Source: Blastococcus aurantiacus
Lineage (GTDB): Bacteria > Actinomycetota > Actinomycetes > Mycobacteriales > Geodermatophilaceae
Reading direction: 5' to 3'
Assembly (NCBI RefSeq): GCF_900102425.1
Contig: NZ_FNBT01000002.1
Span: 310,001-374,000, forward strand
Length of the DNA: 64,000 nucleotides
In this document: positions 10,584 to 18,261 of the stretch, piece after piece
Layout of the letters: each line of letters opens with the position of its first letter
Position numbering within the stretch: position 1 is the stretch's first letter
The notes under the pieces: generated by a model
Told to the model about the DNA's origin: nothing
The model's database searches: none
What the model saw: the letters and a program-made list of their open reading frames with translations, nothing else
Position numbers and translations under genes: made by a program

Positions 10584-12200
10584 TCAGCCGTTGACGGTGA
10601 CCTCGGACCAGACGGGACGCTGGAACAGGTCGATCCGGACGTTGTCCACGTTGTCGGTGTGGACGGACTGGATCTGGGTGAAGAACATCGGCGCGTACGG
10701 CATGTCCTCGGCGATGAGGTCCTCGGCCTGCTGGTAGAAGCCGATGGCCTCTTCCTCGCTACCGGCCTTGTCACCCTCGGCGATCAGGGCGTCGGCCTCT
10801 GCGTTGCCGTAGAACGAGTAGTTCGAGCCCAGCGGCGGCAGGGACGACTCGCTGAACAGCGGGGTCAGGTAGCTCTCCGCGGCCGGGTAGTCGAAGCTCC
10901 AGCCCATGCGGAAGGGGCCGGTGAAGCCCTTCTGCTCACCCAGCGGCAGGTACTGGGCGAAGTCGAGGTTGCCCTGGAGGCTGAACTCGATGCCCAGGTT
11001 GGTGCGCAGCTGGTTGCCGACGGCCTCCATCCACGCGTCGTGGCCGCCACCGGCGTTGAACCACAGGTTGACCGGCTGGCTCTTGTCGAAGCCGGCCTCC
11101 TCGAGCAGCTGGTTGGCCGCGTCGACGTCGAAGGTGCAGAACTCGCAGGACCCCTCGCGGTAGCCGTCGACGACCGGCGCGATAAACGAGTCGGCCGCGG
11201 TGCGGGTGCCGGAGAAGATCGCCTCGGAGATGGCGTCCCGGTCGATCGCCATGGAGATGGCCTGGCGGACCCGCGGGTCGCTGAAGCGGGCGTCGTAGGT
11301 CGGGAAGCCCAGGTAGGTGATCTGGGAGACCTCGGTGTTGATGAAGTTGTCGCCGAACTCGCTCTCGGCCGACTTGATGACCTCCGGCGGGATGACGTCG
11401 ACGATGTCGACGTTGCCGTCCTGGGCGTCGGTGTAGGCGGTGGCCTGGTCGGCGTAGACGATGAACTCCATGCCCTCGGCCTGGGCCTTGTCCTCACCGG
11501 CGTAGTCCTCGTACCGGGTCAGGGTGATGCCCTGGCCGGGCACGTACTCGCTGTCGGCCTGGAACGGGCCGTTGCCGATCGGGTTGGTCCCGAAGGCCTC
11601 CGGGTCCTCGAAGAAGGCCTCGGGGAGCGGGTTGAAGGCGTCGTAGCCGACGACCGCCGGGAACAGCGAGAACGGCGCGGCGAGCGCGACGGTGAAGGTC
11701 AGGTCGTCCTCGACCGCGAGGCCGCTGAGCTCGGTGGCGGCACCGTCCTGCAGCTCCTGGAACCCGGCGATGCGGGCCAGGTACGAGCCGCCGTCCTGGG
11801 CGTTCTCCGGGTTGGCGGTGTAGTTCCAGGCGTCGACGAACGACTGCGCGGTGACCTCGGAGCCGTCGTGGAACGTCCACCCGTCCTTGAGGGTGATCGT
11901 CCAGTTCTGGTTGTCCTCGGACTCGATGGACTCGGCGACGCCGGTGTACTCGACCTCGCCCTCCTCCGAGTAGCCCACGAGGCCGGTCCACAGGGCGGCG
12001 ATGACCTTGGCGCCCTCGCTCTCGGTGGTGTTGCCGGGGATGAGCGGGCTCTTCGGCTCGCCGATGTAGGCGGTGAAGGTGCCGCCGTCGCCGCCGGAGC
12101 CGGATCCGTTGTCATCGCTGCCGCCGCCACAGGCGGACAGCAGCATCGCGCCGGCCAGGGCCGTGGCGACGAGCGCACCAGGGCGCTTGTTGAGCTTCAC
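10584..12200 (-). CDS. Peptide ABC transporter substrate-binding lipoprotein (family 5)
   Basis: 538 residues from GTG 12200, with a GAGAGG ribosome-binding site just upstream; the longer open frame lacks signal-peptide logic. The lipoprotein signal ends in LLSAC with the lipidated cysteine at residue 24, followed by a Gly/Ser/Asp linker. The mature part is a family 5 solute-binding protein (DppA/OppA): GWTFHDGSEVTAQSFVDAWN and DPRVRQAISMAIDRDAI are characteristic. It captures peptides or related solutes for the dppBCDF importer downstream. Exact ligand unknown. Confidence 0.93.
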   Translation of the reverse strand: MKLNKRPGALVATALAGAMLLSACGGGSDDNGSGSGGDGGTFTAYIGEPKSPLIPGNTTESEGAKVIAALWTGLVGYSEEGEVEYTGVAESIESEDNQNWTITLKDGWTFHDGSEVTAQSFVDAWNYTANPENAQDGGSYLARIAGFQELQDGAATELSGLAVEDDLTFTVALAAPFSLFPAVVGYDAFNPLPEAFFEDPEAFGTNPIGNGPFQADSEYVPGQGITLTRYEDYAGEDKAQAEGMEFIVYADQATAYTDAQDGNVDIVDVIPPEVIKSAESEFGDNFINTEVSQITYLGFPTYDARFSDPRVRQAISMAIDRDAISEAIFSGTRTAADSFIAPVVDGYREGSCEFCTFDVDAANQLLEEAGFDKSQPVNLWFNAGGGHDAWMEAVGNQLRTNLGIEFSLQGNLDFAQYLPLGEQKGFTGPFRMGWSFDYPAAESYLTPLFSESSLPPLGSNYSFYGNAEADALIAEGDKAGSEEEAIGFYQQAEDLIAEDMPYAPMFFTQIQSVHTDNVDNVRIDLFQRPVWSEVTVNG

Positions 12201-12573
12201 GTGGAGGCCTCTCTCGTTCCGCGAGCGCGGAGTCTCGGACTGGTCGGCCAGGACCTGCACGGGCGTGGGCCTGGCGATCGTGTGTCGGACACGCACGTGT
12301 ACGGGTCGGGAACCCGACGTGCACGGGGAGCAACGCTAAGCATCCGCCGGAGGGGTTGCCACCAGCGTTGTCCATTTGTGACCTGTCTCCACGATGTCAC
12401 AGCAGCCACCGCAAGGGCTCCTGGGGTCCTGCCCTGCGACGGGACGGACCGAGGCCTTCACGCCTTCCTTCCCGGACACCTTGCGGTGGGCCCGCGGCGG
12501 CGACGACGCGCCGACGTGTCGGCCAGGGCGGCCAGGGGTAGGTGGAGGGCTGGACCACGAGAGAGGACGACGC
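12201..12573. other. Divergent intergenic region, no gene seen
   Basis: 373 bp between the binding-protein gene (minus) and csbD (plus) must hold both promoters. Imperfect inverted sequence around CGGGTCGGGAACCCG lies at about 12301-12315. A GTGTC...GGGTAG arrangement (12515-12541) is only loosely like a stress-sigma promoter for csbD. I found no convincing ORF or riboswitch. Confidence 0.4.
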
Positions 12574-12744
12574 ATGAGCGGCGAGGACAAGGCCAACAAC
12601 AAGGTCGAGGAGTTCGGCGGCAAGGCCAAGGAGGCCCTCGGCAACGCGACCGGCGACAAGGACCTCCAGGCGGCCGGCGAGAAGGACCAGACGAAGAGCA
12701 ACCTGAAGCAGGCCGGCGAGAAGGTCAAGGACGCCTTCAAGTAG
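12574..12744 (+). CDS. CsbD family stress protein
   Basis: 56 residues from ATG 12574 with ribosome-binding site GAGAGGAC upstream. Highly charged and hydrophilic, with the CsbD pattern of repeats: KVEEFGGKAKEALGNATGDK, then QAAGEKDQTKSNLKQAGEKV. CsbD proteins are small, abundant stress-response proteins of unknown mechanism, often controlled by general-stress sigma factors. It is monocistronic and followed by a perfect hairpin. Confidence 0.92.
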   Translation: MSGEDKANNKVEEFGGKAKEALGNATGDKDLQAAGEKDQTKSNLKQAGEKVKDAFK

Positions 12745-12758
12745 ACCCGCACCACGCA

Positions 12759-12797
12759 CGGCGGAGGCCGCAGCCCACCGGGGTGCGGCCTCCGCCG
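12759..12797 (+). terminator. csbD terminator hairpin
   Basis: CGGCGGAGGCCGCA pairs perfectly with TGCGGCCTCCGCCG across an 11-nt loop, starting 14 bp after the csbD stop. A following run of C and T is weakly U-rich. Typical of actinobacterial terminators. Confidence 0.75.
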
Positions 12798-12806
12798 CGT
12801 CTCCCT

Positions 12807-12850
12807 GCTTTTCCGCGGTAAAGCGGTCTGCTTTTCCGCGGAAAAGCAGA
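12807..12850. repeat. CCGCGG palindrome repeat, cluster 1 (2 units)
   Basis: Two tandem units of the type GCTTTTCCGCGGAAAAGC; CCGCGG cores at 12813 and 12836, exactly 23 bp apart. The second unit lies in a perfect 24-bp palindrome (12827-12850). The first has one mismatch (TAAAGC). The cluster starts 10 bp beyond the stop codon of the minus-strand DUF559 gene. Same family as 13799-13840 and 20498-20563. Confidence 0.9.
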
Positions 12851-12860
12851 TCAGGCACCG

Positions 12861-13745
12861 TCAGCCGGCGCCCGGTCGCGTCCGGAGCGCGGTGGCTATC
12901 CGGCTGACGACGTCGTCCATGTGACGCAGGTCGGCGGCCGAGAGCCGGATGACGCGCCAGCCGGCGGCGACCAGCGCGGCCAGGCGGGCGTCGTCCTTCA
13001 CGATCTGCAGCCCCTCGAAGTGGTGCTCGCCGTCGTACTCGACGATCAGCCGCTGCTCCGGCCAGGCCAGGTCGACGCGCGCCAGCCACGCGCCGTCCTC
13101 CACCACCTCGTACTGCAGGACGGGAGCCGGCAGCCCGCCGAGAGCGCACGCGACCCGGACCCAGGACTCGGGCGGCGACTCGCTCCGCCCGTCGACCAGG
13201 CCGAACGCCCGCCGCGCTCGTCTGGACCGCCATGCCGCCACCGGGCGCTCCTGCATCTGCTGCAGGGTGCCGACGTCCAGCAGACGCATCCGCACCATCG
13301 CGTCGAGCACCCCGACCGCCGTGCCGATCGGCTCGAGCGCCGCGACGTCCCATGCCGTCCTGCGGGGGCAGGTGTGGCGGATGCCCTCCTCGTCGATCAG
13401 CACGTCGGACGTCGGGACGTCGGCGGTGTGGACGCGCACCCCGCCCGGTCCTCTCCATTTCGTCCCCGGTGGGACGACGACCGTCACCGGGTCGCCGTAA
13501 CCGGGCGCCGGGACGCCCATCAGCGTGGCGGCGGACCGACCAGCCAGCACCGCTGATGCCGGCATCAACAGCGCGGCTGCACGGCAGCGCAGTCCGTGAT
13601 CCCGGGCCAGCGACGGATCGGCGTAGACGCCGTGCAGCACTCGGAGGTAGGGGCCGTTCTGCAGCTGGTGCCGGGTGAGCACCCCTTCGGAGACGGCGTG
13701 TGCCCCGATGAACACGCCGTGCAGTCCCAGGGACCGGAGATACAT
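12861..13745 (-). CDS. DUF559 (PD-(D/E)XK-like) protein with AbiEi-type N-terminus
   Basis: 294 residues from ATG 13745. The N-terminus (VLTRHQLQNGPYLRVLHGVY) resembles the winged-helix region of AbiEi-type antitoxins. The C-terminal 100 residues are a DUF559 nuclease-like domain: RVDLAWPEQRLIVEYDGEHH, then WRVIRLSAADL. DUF559 is related to very-short-patch-repair endonucleases, and the D/E-YDG-H residues are present. Such proteins are very common in actinobacteria as solitary genes, and function is undetermined. No toxin partner is adjacent, so a toxin-antitoxin role is not supported here. Confidence 0.85.
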   Translation of the reverse strand: MYLRSLGLHGVFIGAHAVSEGVLTRHQLQNGPYLRVLHGVYADPSLARDHGLRCRAAALLMPASAVLAGRSAATLMGVPAPGYGDPVTVVVPPGTKWRGPGGVRVHTADVPTSDVLIDEEGIRHTCPRRTAWDVAALEPIGTAVGVLDAMVRMRLLDVGTLQQMQERPVAAWRSRRARRAFGLVDGRSESPPESWVRVACALGGLPAPVLQYEVVEDGAWLARVDLAWPEQRLIVEYDGEHHFEGLQIVKDDARLAALVAAGWRVIRLSAADLRHMDDVVSRIATALRTRPGAG

Positions 13746-13798
13746 CCCGGCATGGTCGCCGTCCCGGCCCCTTCCGCGCTCCCGCCGTCCACAGCCCC

Positions 13799-13840
13799 GC
13801 TCTTCCGCGGAGAAGCGGGACGCTTTTCCGCGGTAAAGCG
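13799..13840. repeat. CCGCGG palindrome repeat, cluster 2 (2 units)
   Basis: Two units with CCGCGG cores at 13805 and 13828, again exactly 23 bp apart. The first unit is GCTCTTCCGCGGAGAAGC, the second CGCTTTTCCGCGGTAAAGCG. It ends 3 bp beyond the stop codon of the minus-strand NUDIX gene and lies upstream of the DUF559 gene start. Confidence 0.88.
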
Positions 13841-13843
13841 GGG

Positions 13844-14602
13844 TCAGGAGCGGGTGAGGAGGGTGCGGACGGCGGGGAGAAGAGGGCGGTCGGCGGCGAT
13901 CCAGTCGACGTCGTCCAGCTCGTCGGCCGTCACCCACCGCAGCGCGGCGTGCTCGTGGGCCACCGGCTCCCCCGACACGACCCGCGCCGCCCACACCCGC
14001 ATGGTCGAGGCCCCCCGCGGTCCGCCGCCGACGACGCCGTCGAGCGGAACCTCGCCGAGGAAGTCGCCCGGCTCGACGGTCGCGCCCAGCTCCTCGGCGC
14101 ACTCGCGCACCAGCGCCGCCAGCTGCGACTCGCCCGGCTCGACCTTGCCGCCCGGGAACTCCCAGCAGCCGTCGTACGGCCCGCCCGACCGCTGCGCCAC
14201 CAGCACCCGGCCGGCATCGACGAGCGCAGCCCCGACCACCTGCACGACCTCGTGCGCCCGGGCCTCCGCGGCAGCGACGTAGCCGGCCAGGTCCACCCGC
14301 ACCGCCCGCTGCAGCCGGCGGCGCAGCACCCGGTCGGCCACCCAGCCCAGCGGACCCCGCAGCCCGCTCCCGCCGTCGATCCGCTGGTCGACCAGCGTGC
14401 CGTCCGCGGTCGCGGTGAACCGGCGCGCGGAGGTCACCCGACCACGCCCGGTCGGGGATTCCGTGACGTGGACGTCGGAGTACGGGCGGTCCGACTCCAC
14501 CTCCCGCAGCGGCGTCGGCCAGGAGCGGCCCGGAGCGCGGGCGACGTCGAACGCGACGGTCAGCGGCGCCTCCACCAAGGTGGTGAAACGCAGGCTGAAC
14601 AC
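13844..14602 (-). CDS. SRPBCC-NUDIX fusion protein
   Basis: 252 residues from GTG 14602. Residues 1-120 look like a polyketide-cyclase/SRPBCC ligand-binding fold: RFTTLVEAPLTVAFDVARAP at the start, ending RVDLAGYVAAAEAR. Residues 125-252 are a NUDIX hydrolase of the MutT type with a complete Nudix box, from GGKVEPGES through RECAEELG, preceded by GCWEFPG. MutT-like enzymes hydrolyse oxidised nucleoside triphosphates. The N-terminal domain may add a second substrate or regulate the first. The domain order and absence of a stop between them are directly visible. Start codon choice is moderately certain. Confidence 0.82.
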   Translation of the reverse strand: MFSLRFTTLVEAPLTVAFDVARAPGRSWPTPLREVESDRPYSDVHVTESPTGRGRVTSARRFTATADGTLVDQRIDGGSGLRGPLGWVADRVLRRRLQRAVRVDLAGYVAAAEARAHEVVQVVGAALVDAGRVLVAQRSGGPYDGCWEFPGGKVEPGESQLAALVRECAEELGATVEPGDFLGEVPLDGVVGGGPRGASTMRVWAARVVSGEPVAHEHAALRWVTADELDDVDWIAADRPLLPAVRTLLTRS

Positions 14603-14638
14603 GCGGCCACTCTCCCAGACCACGGCAGGATGGCCCCC

Positions 14639-15100
14639 GTGCGCATCAACGCCCGGGTCGACTACGCCATCCGAGCCGTCGTCGAACTGGCCGCCGTCGC
14701 ACCGGACTCGATGACGGCCGATGCCATCGCCACCGCCCAGGGCATCCCCAGCAGGTTCCTGCAGGCAATCCTCACCGACCTGCAGCGGGCCCGCGTGGTC
14801 ACCAGCCAGCGGGGCCGGGACGGCGGCTACCGCCTCGGGCTGCCGGCCTCGGAGATCTCCATCGCGCGCATCATGCGGATCGAGCAGGGCTTCCTCGCCG
14901 AGGTGCACGGCCAGCGGCCCGAGGACGTGAGCTACCCGGGCGCGGCCGCCGCCCTCGCGCCGGTGTGGGTCGCGGCGCGCGAGGCCTACCGCCGGGTGCT
15001 CGAGGGCGTCACCGTCGCCGACGTCGTCGAGGGACGACTCCCCGAGCACGCCGCCGAGCTGGTCGCGATGGACGAGGCGTGGCGCTCGTTCGGCAGCTGA
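14639..15100 (+). CDS. Rrf2 family regulator, cysteine-free
   Basis: 153 residues from GTG 14639 (ATG nine bases upstream is an alternative). Rrf2 winged-helix: RINARVDYAIRAVVELAA, then ADAIATAQGIPSRFLQAIL and RGRDGGYRLG. I find no cysteine anywhere, so it cannot hold the Fe-S cluster of IscR/NsrR/RsrR. That resembles CymR, the cysteine-metabolism repressor that works with CysK. It sits just ahead of the leader peptide and sulfite reductase genes, so control of sulfur assimilation is a reasonable inference. Confidence 0.88.
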   Translation: MRINARVDYAIRAVVELAAVAPDSMTADAIATAQGIPSRFLQAILTDLQRARVVTSQRGRDGGYRLGLPASEISIARIMRIEQGFLAEVHGQRPEDVSYPGAAAALAPVWVAAREAYRRVLEGVTVADVVEGRLPEHAAELVAMDEAWRSFGS

Positions 15101-15161
15101 GGCGCCGAGGTGTGAGCCGCTCCACGGCACCGGCCCGGTGAGCTGTGGCACCATCATCGGT

Positions 15162-15248
15162 GTGACGGGCCGCGGCGTACTCCTCGTGGCGCGCTTGCAC
15201 ATCGATCTCGCGCGCGTCTCCAGCGCCGCCTGTCGCGCCTCGCGCTGA
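15162..15248 (+). CDS. Cysteine-type leader peptide upstream of sulfite reductase
   Basis: A 28-residue ORF, GTG 15162 to TGA 15248. It contains ARLHIDLARVSSAACRASR, matching the recurrent actinobacterial leader pattern R-x-H-x-D-x-x-R-x-S...C-R found ahead of sulfur genes. A single late cysteine followed by arginine fits a ribosome-stalling or attenuation role sensing cysteine supply. The gene for sulfite reductase starts 108 bp later. I could not define a clear terminator/antiterminator pair. Confidence 0.7.
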   Translation: MTGRGVLLVARLHIDLARVSSAACRASR

Positions 15249-15356
15249 CCCAGGTCCCTCCCCGCAGACATCCACTGCGACCCGAACCGGCAGCGCCCTC
15301 CCCAACCATCGCGGCCGCCGCCGTGCCGGGGCCAGGCGCAGGAAGAAGTACCGAAC

Positions 15357-17030
15357 GTGACGACCCCCACCCGCACGAGCAACCGCCCCAAGCGCGGCGA
15401 GGGCCAGTGGGCTCTGGGCTACCGGGAGCCGCTCAACCCGAACGAGCGGATGAAGAAGGACTCCGACGGCCTCGAGGTACGCCAGCGGATCATCGACATC
15501 TACTCGAAGAGCGGGTTCGACAGCATCGACCCCGGTGACCTCCGCGGCCGCATGCGGTGGATGGGGCTGTACACCCAGCGGGCGCAGGGCATCCCCGGCG
15601 GCAAGACCGCCGTGCTGGAGCCCGAGGAGCTCGAGGACAAGTACTTCATGATGCGGGCCCGCATCGACGGCGGGCAGCTGACCAGCGACGCCCTGCGGGT
15701 CATCGGCGGCATCAGCACCGACTTCGGCCGCGACGTCGCCGACGTCACCGACCGGCAGAACGTCCAGTACCACTGGATCCGCATCGAGGACGTCCCCGAG
15801 ATATGGCGGCGGCTCGAGTCCGTGGGCCTCAGCACGATGGAGGCGTGCGGCGACGTGCCGCGCGTCATGCTCGGCTGCCCGCTGGCCGGGATCCTGGAGG
15901 ACGAGATCCTCGACGCCACCGACGTCATCGCCGAGACCGTGGCGAAGTACGTCGGCAACCCCGAGTTCAGCAACCTCCCGCGCAAGTGGAAGACCTCGAT
16001 GTCGGGGTGCGTGGACCACTGCACCGAGCCCGAGATCGACGACGTCTCCTTCGTGGGGGTCGTGAACGAGGCCGGCGAGGCCGGCTACGACCTCTGGGTC
16101 GGCGGCGGGCTGTCCACCAACCCGATGTTCGCCCAGCGTGTCGGCGTCTTCGTCCGTCCCGACCAGGTGACCGAGGTCTGGGCCGCCTGCACCAGCGTCT
16201 TCCGCGACTACGGCTACCGCCGCCAGCGCAACCGCGCCCGCATCAAGTTCCTCATCGCCGACTGGGGCCCCGAGAAGTTCCGCCAGGTCCTGCAGGACGA
16301 GTACCTGCACGCCGCCCTGCCGGACGGCCCCGCCCCCGCGCCGGCCAAGCACGACCAGCGTGACCACGTCGGCGTCAGCCGGCAGAAGGACGGCCTCAAC
16401 GCCGTCGGCTTCGCCCTGCGCACCGGACGGATCACCGGCTCGCTGCTCACCACGATCGCGAACCTGGCCGACGAGTACGGGCAGGGCCGGATCCGGACGA
16501 CGACGCAGCAGAAGCTGGTCATCCTCGACGTCCCGGACGAGAAGGTGGAGGCGCTGGTCGCCGCGCTCGCCGAGCACGACCTGCAGGTGCGCCCGAGCGC
16601 CTTCCGCCGCGGCACGATGGCCTGCACCGGCCTGGAGTTCTGCAAGCTGGCGATCGTCGAGACCAAGCAGCACGCGCAGGACCTCTACGCCGAGCTGGAG
16701 AAGCGGCTGCCGGACTTCGACGTCCCGATCGGGATCAACGTCAACGGCTGCCCGAACAGCTGCGCCCGCTTCCAGACCGCCGACATCGGGTTCAAGGGCT
16801 CGATGGTCAAGGACGACAACGGCGAGATGGTCGAGGGCTTCCAGGTGCACCTGGGCGGCCATCTGGGCGTGGAGGCCACCTTCGGCCGCAAGTTCCGCGG
16901 CCACAAGGTGACCAAGGCCGAGACGGCCGACTACTGCGAGCGGGTGCTGCGCGGTTTCCTGGACCGCCGCACGCCCGGTGAGTCCTTCGCCCACTACGTC
17001 TCGCGCGCCGAGGAGGACTGGCTCCTGTGA
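15357..17030 (+). CDS. Ferredoxin-dependent assimilatory sulfite reductase
   Basis: 557 residues from GTG 15357. Two-fold repeated siroheme reductase with cluster cysteines in ACTGLEFCKLA and NGCPNSCARF (about residues 420-465). The first repeat has GDVPRVMLGCPL and the redox-active Tyr/Cys neighbourhood MGLYTQRAQ. It resembles mycobacterial SirA (NirA), which reduces sulfite to sulfide with ferredoxin electrons. The next gene overlaps by 4 bp, and APS reductase follows, giving a minimal APS-to-sulfide module. A nitrite reductase reading is less likely given the cysH neighbour. Confidence 0.92.
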   Translation: MTTPTRTSNRPKRGEGQWALGYREPLNPNERMKKDSDGLEVRQRIIDIYSKSGFDSIDPGDLRGRMRWMGLYTQRAQGIPGGKTAVLEPEELEDKYFMMRARIDGGQLTSDALRVIGGISTDFGRDVADVTDRQNVQYHWIRIEDVPEIWRRLESVGLSTMEACGDVPRVMLGCPLAGILEDEILDATDVIAETVAKYVGNPEFSNLPRKWKTSMSGCVDHCTEPEIDDVSFVGVVNEAGEAGYDLWVGGGLSTNPMFAQRVGVFVRPDQVTEVWAACTSVFRDYGYRRQRNRARIKFLIADWGPEKFRQVLQDEYLHAALPDGPAPAPAKHDQRDHVGVSRQKDGLNAVGFALRTGRITGSLLTTIANLADEYGQGRIRTTTQQKLVILDVPDEKVEALVAALAEHDLQVRPSAFRRGTMACTGLEFCKLAIVETKQHAQDLYAELEKRLPDFDVPIGINVNGCPNSCARFQTADIGFKGSMVKDDNGEMVEGFQVHLGGHLGVEATFGRKFRGHKVTKAETADYCERVLRGFLDRRTPGESFAHYVSRAEEDWLL

Positions 17031-17200
17031 GCGAGGAGGCGGGCGCGGGAAGGACCCGGCAGTTGCCGGTGTTCCACTGCCCGTACTGCGGGGACGAGGA
17101 CCTCACCCCGTACGAGGGTGAATCGGCCGACGGCTGGCGTTGCAGCGCCTGCCTCCGGGCGTTCTCCGTCCGTCTGATCGCAACGGGAGTGCAGCACTGA
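17027..17200 (+). CDS. Small zinc-ribbon protein in sulfur operon
   Basis: 57 residues from GTG 17027, which overlaps the sulfite reductase stop in GTGA; its own TGA overlaps the cysH start (TGATG). Two CxxC pairs, FHCPYCGDEDL and WRCSACLRAF, form a zinc- or iron-binding ribbon. It is translationally locked between sulfite reductase and APS reductase, so a role in that pathway (assembly, electron transfer or regulation) is likely. No biochemical function is known to me. Confidence 0.85.
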   Translation: MSEEAGAGRTRQLPVFHCPYCGDEDLTPYEGESADGWRCSACLRAFSVRLIATGVQH

Positions 17201-17910
17201 TGACGACCGCCATCGCAGCGACGCCGGAGCAGGCCGCCGAGGCCGACGCCCGTTTCGGTGCCATCGCCGACCCGGTCGAGCAGGCGCTGGCCGCCCTGGA
17301 GTGGGCCGGGGAGACCTTCGGCGACCAGTTCGCGATCACCTCGTCCATGGCCGACGGCCTGCTCGCCCACCTGGCGAGCCGGGCGATCCCCGGCGTGCAC
17401 GTCATCTTCCTCGACACCGGCTTCCACTTCGCCGAGACGATCGGCACGCGGGACTGGATCACCGGGGTGCTCCCCGTGACCCTGGTCAACGTCACCGCGC
17501 CCCAGACGCCGGCCGAGCAGGAGCTCTCCTTCGGGCCGAAGCTCTACGAGCGCGACCCCGACCTGTGCTGCTCGATGCGCAAGGTGGAGCCGCTGGCCAA
17601 GACGCTGTCCGGCTACTCCGCCTGGGGCTCGGGCGTGCGCCGCGACGAGTCCGCGACCCGCGCCGACACGAAGCTGGTCGACTGGGACGCCAAGCGCGGC
17701 ATGGTGAAGGTCAACCCGATCGCCGCCTGGACCCAGGCGGACGTCGACGCCTACATCGCCGAGCACCAGGTGCCGGTGAACCCGCTGTTCGAGCTGGGCT
17801 ACGGCTCGATCGGCTGCTCGCCCTGCACCCGGCCGGTGGCACCCGGCGAGGACCCGCGCGCCGGACGCTGGGCGGGCTCGACCAAGACGGAGTGCGGCCT
17901 GCACACCTGA
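17200..17910 (+). CDS. cysH: Adenylylsulfate (APS/PAPS) reductase
   Basis: 236 residues from ATG 17200. It has the 4Fe-4S cysteines of APS-type reductases (LCCSMRK and GCSPCTRP) and the catalytic cysteine in TECGLH at the C-terminus. The substrate loop is ITSSMADGLLAHLA, and FLDTGFHFAET is the usual conserved segment. The cluster cysteines indicate APS as substrate, giving sulfite for the reductase encoded upstream. The start overlaps the preceding stop by one base. Confidence 0.94.
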   Translation: MTTAIAATPEQAAEADARFGAIADPVEQALAALEWAGETFGDQFAITSSMADGLLAHLASRAIPGVHVIFLDTGFHFAETIGTRDWITGVLPVTLVNVTAPQTPAEQELSFGPKLYERDPDLCCSMRKVEPLAKTLSGYSAWGSGVRRDESATRADTKLVDWDAKRGMVKVNPIAAWTQADVDAYIAEHQVPVNPLFELGYGSIGCSPCTRPVAPGEDPRAGRWAGSTKTECGLHT

Positions 17911-17921
17911 GCGAGGCCCCC

Positions 17922-18212
17922 GTGCCGCGTCCTCCGCGACTCTCCCCCGACGACGTCGCCCGCGCGCTCACCGAGCTGCCGCTGTGGTCCGGGGATGCCG
18001 ACGGCCTGCGGCGCTCCGTGGAGCTGCCCGGCTTCCGGGACGCCGTCGCCGCGATCGTCGCCATCGCGGACGTCGCCGAGGCGATGGACCACCACCCCGA
18101 CGTCGACCTGCGATGGCGGACGCTGCACCTGTCGCTGGTCAGCCACTCCGAGGGTGGCGTGAGCGAGTTGGATCTCGAGCTGGCGCGCCGCATCGACGCA
18201 CTGCTCCCCTGA
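17922..18212 (+). CDS. 4a-hydroxytetrahydrobiopterin dehydratase (PCD/DCoH) family
   Basis: 96 residues from GTG 17922, 11 bp after cysH. The conserved active-site motif MDHHPDVDLRWRTLHLSL is present, and the length is right for a single PCD domain. PCD recycles 4a-hydroxypterins, and in bacteria lacking phenylalanine hydroxylase some members assist molybdopterin or other pathways. Position after cysH may be coincidental or mean cotranscription. A bidirectional terminator follows. Confidence 0.88.
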   Translation: MPRPPRLSPDDVARALTELPLWSGDADGLRRSVELPGFRDAVAAIVAIADVAEAMDHHPDVDLRWRTLHLSLVSHSEGGVSELDLELARRIDALLP

Positions 18213-18216
18213 CGCG

Positions 18217-18253
18217 ACGCGAGCCCCACACCGGTCCGGTGCGGGGCTCGCGT
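18217..18253. terminator. Bidirectional terminator between PCD gene and phoX
   Basis: ACGCGAGCCCC pairs with GGGGCTCGCGT, extended by CACCGG/CCGGTG around a one-base loop with one mismatch. It sits 4 bp after the PCD stop and 8 bp beyond the stop of the convergent phosphatase gene, so it can serve both. Confidence 0.8.
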
Positions 18254-18261
18254 GCATGGCG

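Noticed and set aside
12861-13745. AbiEi/AbiEii toxin-antitoxin system
   Set aside because: Only the antitoxin-like N-terminus and a DUF559 domain are present; no nucleotidyltransferase toxin is adjacent.
13745-14102. N-terminal extension of the DUF559 gene across repeat cluster 2
   Set aside because: The extension would translate the palindromic repeat (LYRGKASRFSAEE) and NUDIX antisense; ATG 13745 gives a family-like N-terminus.
15101-15356. SAM or other riboswitch upstream of sulfite reductase
   Set aside because: I could not assemble conserved riboswitch helices; the leader peptide explains the conserved-looking sequence better.
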